Shown here: positions 16,576-25,270 of the stretch, piece by piece
Numbering within the stretch: position 1 is the first letter of the stretch
How the letters are laid out: every line of letters starts with the position of its first letter
Assembly: GCA_900317325.1 (NCBI GenBank)
Contig: ONGE01000007.1
Span: 1-64,000 of the forward strand
Source: an uncultured Prevotellaceae bacterium
GTDB taxonomy: Bacteria > Bacteroidota > Bacteroidia > Bacteroidales > Muribaculaceae
Direction of reading: 5' to 3'
DNA: 64,000 bases
Translations under genes and position numbers: made by a program
The notes under the pieces: generated by a model
Seen by the model: the letters and a program-made list of their open reading frames with translations, nothing else
Database searches by the model: none
Told to the model about the DNA's origin: nothing

Positions 16576-16666
16576 GCTTGGTTTAGTACTGAGGCATAAG
16601 TTTGCGGTTTAACCTCTTTTAACAATTCTGTCTCATCTTAAACCTCTTGCATTAAATAAAATGATG

Positions 16667-16674
16667 TACTTTTG
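16667..16674 (+). promoter_or_regulatory. -7 box of the acyltransferase pair
   Basis: TACTTTTG with TTG 17 nt upstream (16647-16649). If used, the leader before the first acyltransferase would be about 215 nt. Confidence 0.55.
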
Positions 16675-16897
16675 CATTGAATCACTGCAAACTGTGTAGA
16701 TGATGTGTGTCAAAGCGCTTAATGCTTTGGTATATAGCTTCTTCTACAATCATTGAAAATTATTATCGTTTTGCAGGTTTCTTGTTGTATAGCGATTCTC
16801 CATGTTGTTGTGGTCTGAATGTGTTATACGTGTAAATATATGGTCTATGGCCGGTTAGGTGTAATCGGTCGTTGACTCTTTGAATAAGAAGTTCAAG
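16675..16897 (+). other. long untranslated leader before the acyltransferase pair
   Basis: About 220 bp without a reading frame. It holds short stem candidates such as CAAAGCGCTT / AATGCTTTG (16711-16730) but no riboswitch or RNA family I can recognise. With the terminator and promoter it accounts for the whole 378-bp gap after the S41 gene. Confidence 0.4.
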
Positions 16898-17890
16898 ATG
16901 TCTAAAGAATTATCTGCGATAATCAAAGGTATTGCCATATTGCTGATGTTGATCTATCACCTCAGCAATATACATGGAATCCAAGGTTTAGACAATGTGT
17001 TTAACCACACATTGTCAACCGCCTCATATCCAGTGTGCTACTTCTTGATTATAAGTGGATACGGACTGTACTATGTTTACAGGCAAGGACGTTTGTCGAT
17101 GAAGTATCTCGTTAAGCGTTCGTGCAAGCTGTATATCGCTTTTTGGATCGTTCTGCTGATTTTTGTTGTTGGATTGGCTTCGTTCTTTTATCCAGGCCGA
17201 TTCTCTCTTCAATGGGATGATCTGATACCCAATTTTCTCGGGTGGCGTTGGGGATACTGTCATTTTACCTGGTTCTTGTTGCCCTATATCCTGATGTCGT
17301 TTTCGGCTAAATGGGTTTTCCGGGCTATCGATTATTTAGGTAACGTGGTATCAGTCCTTTGCTCATTTTTCATTTATTTAGTGTGTGGTTTCTTGATCAG
17401 CCGTTACTTCGATTCTTGGCTGCAATGGCACATGGCGGTTTATCACGTGGTGTTGTGGGCTCAGACCTTGTTTACCTTGACGATAGGGGCTGTGATGGCG
17501 CGCTTGGTTTTGTCGGGCAAGAGCCTTGTCTGGGACCGATTGAATGGCAGGAATCTGGTGGTTCTCCTGTTGTTGGTGTTGTCGTTTGCCATCCGTGGGC
17601 AAGTACACACATCGGTCTTGAATCCGTTCCATGCCACTTTGGTGGTGTGGTTGGTTTTGCATCTGAGAATCAGCGGCCTGCCCAAAACTGTTCTTACCGA
17701 ACTTGGCGATAAGTCAATGTTGATGTGGTTTGCCCATGGTTTCTTGGCTGTTGCCATGTTCACGGAGTATATTACACTGCTGCGATGGCCGGTACTGATA
17801 TGGATTACTTGGGTAGTTGTTAGCTATCTGGTCGCTTGTCTGCTCAAACCACTGGCCGATGGCGTTGCAAGGGCTGTCAAGTTGTCTTGA
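16898..17890 (+). CDS. membrane acyltransferase (acyltransferase 3 family), copy 1
   Basis: 330 residues, about ten membrane helices. It starts MSKELSAIIKGIAILLMLIYHLS; the His in YHLS is the conserved catalytic position of the acyltransferase 3 family, and ISGYGLYYVYRQGR follows in helix 2. Such proteins move acetyl, succinyl or other acyl groups onto sugars of surface glycans or peptidoglycan. A TTG-initiated longer frame from 16880 is possible, but the ATG at 16898 matches the start of the next gene, which is a close tandem paralogue. No glycan genes are adjacent, so the acceptor is unknown. Confidence 0.85.
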   Translation: MSKELSAIIKGIAILLMLIYHLSNIHGIQGLDNVFNHTLSTASYPVCYFLIISGYGLYYVYRQGRLSMKYLVKRSCKLYIAFWIVLLIFVVGLASFFYPGRFSLQWDDLIPNFLGWRWGYCHFTWFLLPYILMSFSAKWVFRAIDYLGNVVSVLCSFFIYLVCGFLISRYFDSWLQWHMAVYHVVLWAQTLFTLTIGAVMARLVLSGKSLVWDRLNGRNLVVLLLLVLSFAIRGQVHTSVLNPFHATLVVWLVLHLRISGLPKTVLTELGDKSMLMWFAHGFLAVAMFTEYITLLRWPVLIWITWVVVSYLVACLLKPLADGVARAVKLS

Positions 17891-17934
17891 TTCAGATAAA
17901 CGTTTAATGACTAAAAGCAAGCGATAATCAGTAG

Positions 17935-18924
17935 ATGTCTAAAGAGCAATCAGCAATAGTCAAGGGCTTCGCGATATTGATGATGTTGTTATATCATCTG
18001 TCTTGTATCCCCAAGATACAGGACTTGGATATATTCACCTCAACGTTGTCGTCCATTTCTCATCCCATTTTGTATTTCCTGGTCGTGAGCGGTTACGGCC
18101 TGTATTGTGTCTATAAACAGGGGCGGATGACATGGAGCTACTTGTTGAAGCGTTCGCTCAAGCTGTATTTGGCCTACTGGGTCGTTTTGTTGATTTTTGT
18201 CTTTGGGATTGCCACTTGGATGTACCCTGACCGATTTCACTACAGCCCGACCGGGGTTGTGCTCAATTTCCTGGGCTGGAGGTGGGATTACTGCAAATTT
18301 ACTTGGTTCCTGCTGCCATACGTCTTGATGAGTCTGTCCTCTAAGTGGGTGTTTCGCATCATCGACCGGTTTGGAATTGTCGTGTCGTTGATTGTTGCCT
18401 TCTTGCTCTATATCCTTGCCACATTCTGCATCGGCCGCTATTATCCCACATGGTTGCGCTATCACTATGTGGCCTATCATTTTGTCTTGTGGCTCCAGAC
18501 CCTTTTGGGGCTGACGGTCGGTGCATCGATGGCGCACATGGTGACCGAGGGAAAGAGTATCGTCTGGGACAAGTTGAAAGGCAAGAACCTGCTGTTGCTG
18601 GCCGTGTTTGTTGTCTCGGTTCTCATCAGGCGACTGCTGCCGTTCCCTGGCATCCATCCGTTCCATGTGGTCCTGATCATCTGGCTGATTTTGCATTTCG
18701 ACTGGAAGGGGCCCGTTAAGAGAGTGTTTGTCGAACTTGGTGACAAGTCGATGATCATGTGGTTTGTACAAGGCTTTCTGGCAGTTTATATGTTTGCCGA
18801 GTACATGGTGCAGCTGCGATGGCCGTTGCTCATCTGGATCGTCTGGACAATCATCTGCTACGTCGTCGCTTGCTTGTTGAAGCCTGTGATTAATGGATTG
18901 GCGAGACTTTTAAGGCTGAGTTGA
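17935..18924 (+). CDS. membrane acyltransferase (acyltransferase 3 family), copy 2
   Basis: 329 residues and the same helix pattern as the gene 44 bp upstream, with well over half of the positions identical by eye. Shared blocks are IKG/VKGxAIL, SGYGLY, NFLGWRW, FTWFLLPY, SKWVFR, VELGDKSM and CLLKP. The catalytic His lies in LLYHLS. The pair is a recent tandem duplication, probably one transcript. Divergence is greatest in the loop after helix 1 and in the middle helices, so acyl donor or acceptor preference may differ. Confidence 0.85.
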   Translation: MSKEQSAIVKGFAILMMLLYHLSCIPKIQDLDIFTSTLSSISHPILYFLVVSGYGLYCVYKQGRMTWSYLLKRSLKLYLAYWVVLLIFVFGIATWMYPDRFHYSPTGVVLNFLGWRWDYCKFTWFLLPYVLMSLSSKWVFRIIDRFGIVVSLIVAFLLYILATFCIGRYYPTWLRYHYVAYHFVLWLQTLLGLTVGASMAHMVTEGKSIVWDKLKGKNLLLLAVFVVSVLIRRLLPFPGIHPFHVVLIIWLILHFDWKGPVKRVFVELGDKSMIMWFVQGFLAVYMFAEYMVQLRWPLLIWIVWTIICYVVACLLKPVINGLARLLRLS

Positions 18925-18947
18925 TGCGTTGTTCACGAAATAATGTG

Positions 18948-18955
18948 TACCTTTG
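18948..18955 (+). promoter_or_regulatory. -7 box of the YitT-family gene
   Basis: TACCTTTG 88 nt before the start codon, just past the stop of the second acyltransferase. Confidence 0.6.
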
Positions 18956-19043
18956 CGGCCAAAATTTGTGAAAGTCGAGTGCCATGAAGCATGTTGCGAT
19001 GGCTGAGACGCATTATACTTTTTCGTAATTCAAAGAATTAGAG

Positions 19044-20006
19044 ATGATTAAGATTAATCCAAAGAGAAAGTTGTGGCAGGAGGTCCTGGCCTATGTTCTG
19101 CTCACAATCGGTAGCCTGTTGTTCGCCATTGGTGACGTGATGTTTGTGAACCCTTATCTGATGGCGCCTGGTGGCACTTATGGTTTGTCTAACGTGTTCA
19201 ATACGCTGTGGCCGTGGAAAATCTCGTTCTACGCCATCTGCATGGATATCCCTCTGTTGATCATCGGCACCTGGATTCTGGGTCCCAAATTCGGTATCAA
19301 GACGATTGTATCGACGGCGTTGATATTCTTGTTCACCTTTGTTCTCGAGAGCTGGTGGGGTTACAATCCTGTCATCCTCGATGGCGCTATCGTTAGCTCG
19401 GTTGACCCCACGATGGCCAAGTCGATGGTCGAGATTCCTCACCACGGTGGATGGTTCCGCCCCGACTATTTCCTCAACACCGTTGTCGCCGGCATCATCT
19501 ATGGTGTAGCCATCGGTCTGATTTTCCGTTCGGGTGCGACCAGTGGCGGCTCCGACATCATTTCGATGGTTATCCACAAGTACACCAAGATTTCGTTGGG
19601 CACACTGGTTATGATTGTTGACGGCATCATCACTTTGAGCACGCTTATCGCCTTTGGTGACGTGCGCCTGCCTATCTACTCCGTCATCATCATCTTCATC
19701 GAGGGTAAGGTGATTGACCTTGTGGTTGATGGTATGAAGAGCTACAAGACGATGTTCATCATCACCGACACGCCTGATCCCATCCGTGACTATATCATCA
19801 ACGATATCAAGCGTGGCGGTACGCTCATCACGGGCAGCGGTCTCTACAAGGGAACCGAGCGCAAGATGCTCTACGTTACTCTTGACCGTTCCGATATGAT
19901 CAAGCTGCGTTCGGTGCTCTACGATATTGATCCGCACGCGTTTGTCAACATCATGGAGAGCAATGAAATCTTGGGCGAGGGCTTCCGCCGTCTCCCTCAC
20001 GAGTGA
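19044..20006 (+). CDS. YitT-family membrane protein (DUF161/DUF2179)
   Basis: 320 residues. Five or six membrane helices (about 15-230) carry the family motif APGGTYGLSNVF and the repeat-like FRSGATSGGSDIIS, followed by a C-terminal soluble DUF2179 domain (about 235-320) with GTLITGSGLYKGTERKMLYVTL. The family is widespread; transport of an unidentified ion or metabolite is suspected but unproven. It is convergent with the CPA2 antiporter gene. Confidence 0.9.
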   Translation: MIKINPKRKLWQEVLAYVLLTIGSLLFAIGDVMFVNPYLMAPGGTYGLSNVFNTLWPWKISFYAICMDIPLLIIGTWILGPKFGIKTIVSTALIFLFTFVLESWWGYNPVILDGAIVSSVDPTMAKSMVEIPHHGGWFRPDYFLNTVVAGIIYGVAIGLIFRSGATSGGSDIISMVIHKYTKISLGTLVMIVDGIITLSTLIAFGDVRLPIYSVIIIFIEGKVIDLVVDGMKSYKTMFIITDTPDPIRDYIINDIKRGGTLITGSGLYKGTERKMLYVTLDRSDMIKLRSVLYDIDPHAFVNIMESNEILGEGFRRLPHE

Positions 20007-20040
20007 TTGTAGCTCCTGATTTCTTTTTGAATTCCATACT

Positions 20041-20072
20041 CGCGGCTCATGGGGATTACCCCTTGAGTCGCG
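20041..20072. terminator. hairpin between convergent genes, stop codon in its loop
   Basis: CGCGGCTCATGGGG and CCCCTTGAGTCGCG pair at 12 of 14 positions around the loop ATTA, which contains the TAA of the minus-strand antiporter gene. There is no T-run on either strand, so its role as terminator is a guess. Confidence 0.4.
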
Positions 20073-22296
20073 TCAGTTTTTGGGGATCGCCTACGATCCA
20101 CAGGATGTCGTCTGCCTTGAACGCCAGATCGCGGGTGGGGTAGACATACTCGTCGCCGCGCTGAACGGCCACCAGCAGGGCTCCGTAATCTTCACGCAGG
20201 TGCGTCTCCTCGAGTTTCTTTCCCACGATGGGCGACTGGCTGCCGATGGAGAAATGGACGAACTTCACTTCCTTGTTCTCGGTGTCAATGGCATCGTTCT
20301 GTGCCTCGACAAGGGGCAACAAGCGCTCGATTTGATCCTCGGTGGCGATGACACCGATCACATCTCTCGGGAAGATGCGCATGTCGCCCGACGGCACCGG
20401 GTAAACCTTGCCGGCGCGCTGGACGCTTGCCAGATTCACACCATAACGGGTTCTCAAGTCAAGGTTGCGTAGCTTCTCACCGACGAACGGACAGTCACGT
20501 CCCACTGTCATGTAGGCCAGATGCAGGTCACTCACCAGGTTGTTGTCACGTCCGGTGCGGCGGTTCTCGCGCTCGTTGATGTTGCTGATGAACCGCTTCT
20601 CGATGTTGACCATGCGTTTACGCAGCGGCGTGGGCACAATCGTTATAAAAATCATGGTGGCAATGACAATTATCACTGCGGCGATTACCGATGGCGCACT
20701 GGAATAGATACCGTCCAGGATTGAAGCGACAAATCCGGTTGACAATACGAGACTGATGATAATCATCACGACAATAGGGACATAGGACACCCTTCCGGAG
20801 GTTTCGACCAGCTGTTCATATTCTGCCCGCTTGATTGAGGGGAAGATGATCGATACGATAAATGGTCCCACGATAACAAAAGTCGCTATCAGGCAAGCAA
20901 GTCGTCCCCATACGTCATTGCCTATCCACTTCATCAAGAATGGCATCAGGTAGCTGCGGCACACGGCAATCAAGGCGATGATGACCGCCGAGTAGATGAC
21001 CAGGCGCACCACGTAACGCTTGATGATTGAACCCCACATGCGCACCGAGTCGCTCCGTTCGCTCTCGCTGGCATCCTGACTGTAGCCGTTGAGCAGGCGT
21101 GTCCAGCGTTTTGGTAATATCTTGAGAAGCGCATTGTAGCATGGCTCGGCCTGCTTGATGAAGAACGGAGTTGTGAACGTCGTGATGACCGACACGGCCA
21201 CGATGATGGGATAGACGCTCTTGTCGAGCACGCCGAGTCCGGTGCCCAATGTAGCGATGATAAACGAGAACTCACCGATCTGTGTCAGCGAGAAACCTGA
21301 TTCCATTGCCAGCTTGAGGGGCTGGCCTGTGGCTAACATGCCGAAGGTGCCGAACACGATCATTCCCACGATCACCACAACGGCCAGCAGGGCGATGACA
21401 CTCCAGTGCTGGGTCATCACCGTGGGATTGACCATCATGCCCACCGAGATGAAGAACACGGCACCGAACAGGTCTTTGACTGGTGTGATAAGGCGCTCGA
21501 TGCGTTCGGCCTCATTGGTGCCGGCAAGGATGGAACCCATGACAAACGCTCCCAATGCTGCCGAAAATCCCGAATTGATGGAGAACAGTACCATGAAGAA
21601 GCATAGTCCCATGGCAATGACCAGCATCTGCTCGTCGCTGATGTAACGCTTGAATTTCTTGAACAGCGTGGGAATCATGAAAATACCTACTGTGAACCAG
21701 ATGATCAGGAAGAACGACAACTTGAGAATGCTGCTTACCATCTCTTCGCCCTTGACGCTGTTGTTCAAGGCGATGGATGACAGAATCACCATCATCACTA
21801 CAGCAAACAAGTCCTCGACGATGAGCACCGCAAACGTCATGGGCACGAAGCGCCGCTGACGCATGTTCAAATCGGTCAGTGCTTTGATGATGATAGTGGT
21901 CGAGGACATAGAGATCATTCCGCCAAGGAAAATGCTGTTCACCAATCCGTAGCCCAGATACCTGCCGACGACAAATCCCAAACTCATCATGCCCAGCACA
22001 ATAATCAGGGCCGTGATAATCGCCGAACCGCCCACATCGATTAATTTCTTGAAACTGAATTCAAGTCCCAGCGAGAACAGGAGTACAATGATACCGATTT
22101 GAGCCCAGAACTCGATATTTGCCTCAACAACGATTGTCGGCAGCGCAGTGAAGTGAGGGCTGGCGAGAAAACCGGCCACGATGTAACCAAGCACGACAGG
22201 TTGCTTAAGCATCTTGAAAACGACGGTGGCGATGGCTCCCAGAATAAGAATAAGCGCCAAGTCGCTGATCAGACTGTTGATATCAAGTGTTTCCAT
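20056..22296 (-). CDS. CPA2 cation:proton antiporter with two RCK C-terminal (TrkA-C) domains
   Basis: 746 residues. Residues about 10-390 form the sodium/hydrogen exchanger domain with LLFSLGLEFSFKKL, GGMISMSSTTIIIKAL and FFISVGMMVNP. Further helices occupy about 425-570. Two TrkA-C domains follow: DCPFVGEKLRNLDLRTRYGV... and SPIVGKKLEETHLREDYG..., each ending in a D-V/I-I/L-W/G strand. The nucleotide-binding TrkA-N domain of KefB/KefC is absent. The protein probably exchanges potassium or sodium for protons at the inner membrane. It lies 48 bp after the mgtC-like gene on the same strand, with a heptamer repeat array between them. Confidence 0.88.
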   Translation of the reverse strand: METLDINSLISDLALILILGAIATVVFKMLKQPVVLGYIVAGFLASPHFTALPTIVVEANIEFWAQIGIIVLLFSLGLEFSFKKLIDVGGSAIITALIIVLGMMSLGFVVGRYLGYGLVNSIFLGGMISMSSTTIIIKALTDLNMRQRRFVPMTFAVLIVEDLFAVVMMVILSSIALNNSVKGEEMVSSILKLSFFLIIWFTVGIFMIPTLFKKFKRYISDEQMLVIAMGLCFFMVLFSINSGFSAALGAFVMGSILAGTNEAERIERLITPVKDLFGAVFFISVGMMVNPTVMTQHWSVIALLAVVVIVGMIVFGTFGMLATGQPLKLAMESGFSLTQIGEFSFIIATLGTGLGVLDKSVYPIIVAVSVITTFTTPFFIKQAEPCYNALLKILPKRWTRLLNGYSQDASESERSDSVRMWGSIIKRYVVRLVIYSAVIIALIAVCRSYLMPFLMKWIGNDVWGRLACLIATFVIVGPFIVSIIFPSIKRAEYEQLVETSGRVSYVPIVVMIIISLVLSTGFVASILDGIYSSAPSVIAAVIIVIATMIFITIVPTPLRKRMVNIEKRFISNINERENRRTGRDNNLVSDLHLAYMTVGRDCPFVGEKLRNLDLRTRYGVNLASVQRAGKVYPVPSGDMRIFPRDVIGVIATEDQIERLLPLVEAQNDAIDTENKEVKFVHFSIGSQSPIVGKKLEETHLREDYGALLVAVQRGDEYVYPTRDLAFKADDILWIVGDPQKLTRLKG

Positions 22297-22320
22297 CCGT
22301 TATTAGTATGAATAAGCCTC

Positions 22321-22341
22321 TAACCTTTAACCTTTAACCTT
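22321..22341. repeat. heptamer array (TAACCTT)3
   Basis: Three exact tandem TAACCTT units between the mgtC-like stop codon and the antiporter start codon. The same unit recurs at 37562 and 41547. Confidence 0.85.
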
Positions 22342-22344
22342 CCA

Positions 22345-23064
22345 TCACATGTTTATCTCGTTGGTGATGGTGATTGACACAGCATTGCTCTTCTCCTTGA
22401 TGGTATTGAACATCAACGGCACGTTCACGCCGCCCTTGCTGCGCACCATGAAGTTGACAATCGTCAACTCGTTGTCGTAGTCATACTTCATGAACTCATC
22501 ACTGATGTGGATGTCGTTGTCCTTGAGGATGTCTCTCACCGCCTGGATGTCCTCAAGGATGCCGTGCACCTTCACACGGATGATTTTGGACTCCCACAGG
22601 AAATTGTGACGCAACTCGATGCGCTCGATGTTCACCAGGATGAAGATGATGAGTAGGGTAGCGATGATGCTCACCAGATACATTCCGGCACCCACCGACA
22701 GGCCGAGGCACGCGGCCATCCAGATGCCGGCGGCAGTTGTCAAGCCTCGCACCGAGCCTTTCATCTGGATGATGGCTCCTGCGCCCAGGAAACCCACACC
22801 ACTCACTACCTGAGCGGCAATGCGGCCCGGGTCGCCGTTTTTCAACCCCAGATATTCTTGTGGGATATAGATGGAAATGAGCATAGCCAGCGTGGCTCCC
22901 ATCGAGATGAGGGCAAAGGTGCGCATTCCGGCGATTTGCCCTTTGCGGCGCCGCTCAATGCCGATGGTGGCGCCCAGCAACATGCTCAGCACCAGTTTGG
23001 CGATAGCCCCAGTGAGATTCACTTCGGGGCTGATGATATCTTGATAAATGTTCTCCAGCATCAT
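22345..23064 (-). CDS. MgtC/SapB-family membrane protein
   Basis: 239 residues. Four or five N-terminal helices contain the signature GATIGIERRRKGQIAGMRTFALISMGATLAML and GVGFLGAGAIIQMKGSVRGLTTAAGIWMAACLGLSVGAG. A soluble C-terminal domain of about 85 residues, ACT-like in length, follows. The family modulates magnesium starvation responses or F-type ATPase; many members are generic. It is followed by the CPA2 antiporter, suggesting a small ion-homeostasis unit. Two adjacent ATG codons begin the frame; the first is listed. Confidence 0.92.
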   Translation of the reverse strand: MMLENIYQDIISPEVNLTGAIAKLVLSMLLGATIGIERRRKGQIAGMRTFALISMGATLAMLISIYIPQEYLGLKNGDPGRIAAQVVSGVGFLGAGAIIQMKGSVRGLTTAAGIWMAACLGLSVGAGMYLVSIIATLLIIFILVNIERIELRHNFLWESKIIRVKVHGILEDIQAVRDILKDNDIHISDEFMKYDYDNELTIVNFMVRSKGGVNVPLMFNTIKEKSNAVSITITNEINM

Positions 23065-23088
23065 GTGTAGATTTTTTGGTTACTGACG

Positions 23089-23096
23089 CAAAATTA
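23089..23096 (-). promoter_or_regulatory. -7 box of the mgtC-like gene
   Basis: TAATTTTG on the minus strand, 24 nt before the start codon. Confidence 0.55.
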
Positions 23097-23139
23097 ACGG
23101 TTTTGGCTTGTCTGTGCAACCATTTTGCTTAAAAATCGC

Positions 23140-23147
23140 TATATTTG
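23140..23147 (+). promoter_or_regulatory. -7 box of the EEP-family gene
   Basis: TATATTTG on the plus strand, 30 nt before the start codon, divergent from the mgtC-like promoter. Confidence 0.55.
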
Positions 23148-23177
23148 CACCATTAAATCATTAAATATCCGTCTGCT

Positions 23178-24098
23178 ATGAAACGAATTGTATTATCGCT
23201 CGTGTTGCTTTTTACATTGTCGGCCATGCACTTGCAGGCCCAGATGCTTGTCGGGTCCTATAACATCCGCCTCAAGGTCAGCAGCGACAGTGTCGCCGGT
23301 AACGTGTGGGCTAAGCGCTGTCAGGTCATTTGCGACCAGGTGAATTTCATGTCACCCGACATTTTCGGCGCCCAGGAGGTGCTGCACACCCAGCTCATCG
23401 ATTTGCTGGCACACCTCGACGGTTACGACTACATCGGCGTGGGGCGTGACGACGGTAAGACAGGTGGCGAGTATGCAGCCATCTTCTACAAGACCGATCG
23501 TTTGAGGTTGCTCGATCAGGGCAATTTCTGGCTCAGCGAGACCCCTGACCGGCCGGGCCTGGGTTGGGATGCAGCCTGTGTGCGTATTTGCACTTGGGGA
23601 CGCTTTGCTAGCCAGACGGCGACCAACGATGAAGCCTTCTACTTCTTCAACCTGCACATGGATCACATCGGCGTGACAGCAAGGCGCGAGGGCGCTAAAC
23701 TCATCGTCAGGAAAATCCGCGAGATTGCACAAGGCGCTCCGGTGATTGTGACGGGCGACTTCAATGTGGACCAGAACGACGAGATCTACAGCATCTTCAC
23801 CGAGTCGGGCCTCTTGAAGGACAGCTATGTGTCCACGAGGCTGCGTTTTGCCGAGAACGGCACGTTCAATTCCTTTGAGACAGAACTTTATACCGATAGC
23901 CGCATCGACCACATCTTCGTTTCGCCTGCCACGCGTGTTGACTCCTACGGTGTGCTCACCAACAGCTACTGGTCGCACGACGAGGAGTCAGCCACCCAAC
24001 TGAAAGGCCATGACGCGCCCCAAGAGATATCCTTCAGCCGCTATATCCGTCGCCAGCCCTCCGACCACTATCCTGTCTTCGTCCGCCTCGCCCTGTAA
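23178..24098 (+). CDS. secreted endonuclease/exonuclease/phosphatase-family protein
   Basis: 306 residues with a signal peptide (MKRIVLSLVLLFTLSAMHLQAQ). The EEP fold is recognised by SYNIR near 30, the metal-binding Glu in FGAQEVLHTQ, NLHMDHIG, GDFNVDQND and the terminal SDHYPVFVRLAL with the general-base His. Relatives cleave nucleic acids, phosphoinositides or sphingomyelin-like lipids; this secreted Bacteroidales group is often called a phosphatase without a tested substrate. Single gene with its own -7 box. Confidence 0.9.
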   Translation: MKRIVLSLVLLFTLSAMHLQAQMLVGSYNIRLKVSSDSVAGNVWAKRCQVICDQVNFMSPDIFGAQEVLHTQLIDLLAHLDGYDYIGVGRDDGKTGGEYAAIFYKTDRLRLLDQGNFWLSETPDRPGLGWDAACVRICTWGRFASQTATNDEAFYFFNLHMDHIGVTARREGAKLIVRKIREIAQGAPVIVTGDFNVDQNDEIYSIFTESGLLKDSYVSTRLRFAENGTFNSFETELYTDSRIDHIFVSPATRVDSYGVLTNSYWSHDEESATQLKGHDAPQEISFSRYIRRQPSDHYPVFVRLAL

Positions 24099-24175
24099 CT
24101 CACAGCTGGAATCACATCACTGGACATTAACTTAAATTAAACGTGTGATTGTGGGGCGGTGTGGCAAAAAAGTAT

Positions 24176-24183
24176 TAACTTTG
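24176..24183 (+). promoter_or_regulatory. -7 box of the nrnA operon
   Basis: TAACTTTG 25 nt before the nrnA start codon. Confidence 0.55.
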
Positions 24184-24208
24184 TCGATTCGATAGCAAGA
24201 AACTGGCA

Positions 24209-25270
24209 ATGATTAGTTCAATTATTGACGAACATACTATAGAACGGTTGCGCTCGTTTATCAACGGCGTGAACCGCATTGTCATCACGTGCCACAAGTC
24301 GCCCGACGGCGATGCCCTGGGTTCGACGCTGGCATTGTGCCACGTTTTGCGCCGGCTGGGCAAGGATGCCGTGGTTGTCACGCCCGACATGCCTCCCAAG
24401 TCGCTGGAGTTCATCCCTGGGCTGCGTGATCTGGTGGTGTTCACTAAGCATGAGCTGCGCGCCCGCCACGTGTTGAATGAGGCCCAGCTGCTGTTTTGTC
24501 TCGATTTCAACTCGATGAAACGCATCGACCGCCTGGCCGAGCTTGTCGAGCCGCTCAAGGTGCGTCGTGTGCTCATCGACCACCATCTGGACCCCGATGA
24601 CTCATTCGACATCGTGATTTCTCACCCCGAGGCATCATCGACCTGTGAACTTGTCTTCAGGGTGATTATGCAGATGGGCCTGCTGCGCATGATGGATCGC
24701 TTGGCTGCCAGCTGCCTGTACGTGGGCTTGTTGACCGACACCGGCGGCTTTGCTTACAGCTGCGACAACCCTGAGTTTTACGAGATACTGGCCTCGGTGC
24801 TGCGTCGTCGCATCGACCGCATTGGCCTCTACAACAAGGCGATGAACACTTTCAGCGCCGACAGTTTGCGCCTGCAAGGCTACGCTATCAGCGAGAAGAT
24901 GCAGCTTTTCCCCGAGCAGGGCGCCGCCTTGATCACCTTGAGCAAGGAGGAACTGGAACGCTTCAACTACAACCGTGGCGATACCGAGACGCTTGTCAAC
25001 AAGCCGCTTGCTGTCCCCGAGATCTATTGGAGCGTGTTCCTGCGCGAAGATGCCGACAAAATCAAGGTGTCGTGCCGCAGCCAGGGCGACTTCTCGGTGA
25101 GCGACATCTGCGCCAAGTACTTCAATGGCGGTGGCCATTTCAATGCTGCCGGCGGTGACTTTGTCGGCACGCTCGACGAGGCCGTGGCCGCTTTCCACCA
25201 GGTGCTCGCCGACCTCTTCCCCGACCAAAAGAACAATAACGACGAACAACCAACACAAGAACAAGAATAA
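24209..25270 (+). CDS. nrnA: DHH/DHHA1 phosphoesterase, NrnA-like nanoRNase/pAp phosphatase
   Basis: 353 residues. The DHH domain shows HKSPDGDALGS near residue 29, FCLDFNS and VLIDHHLDP; the DHHA1 domain ends in KYFNGGGHFNAAGGDF. NrnA degrades 2-5-nt RNAs and dephosphorylates pAp; cyclic dinucleotide breakdown products are another possible substrate. A charged, low-complexity tail of about 20 residues ends the protein. Its TAA overlaps the ATG of the DUF4827 gene by one base, so translation is probably coupled; glmM follows. Confidence 0.9.
   Translation: MISSIIDEHTIERLRSFINGVNRIVITCHKSPDGDALGSTLALCHVLRRLGKDAVVVTPDMPPKSLEFIPGLRDLVVFTKHELRARHVLNEAQLLFCLDFNSMKRIDRLAELVEPLKVRRVLIDHHLDPDDSFDIVISHPEASSTCELVFRVIMQMGLLRMMDRLAASCLYVGLLTDTGGFAYSCDNPEFYEILASVLRRRIDRIGLYNKAMNTFSADSLRLQGYAISEKMQLFPEQGAALITLSKEELERFNYNRGDTETLVNKPLAVPEIYWSVFLREDADKIKVSCRSQGDFSVSDICAKYFNGGGHFNAAGGDFVGTLDEAVAAFHQVLADLFPDQKNNNDEQPTQEQE

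Noticed and set aside
19038-20000. Long open frame antisense to the YitT gene
   Set aside because: Covers the same bases as a convincing membrane protein gene and encodes a charged sequence without family likeness.
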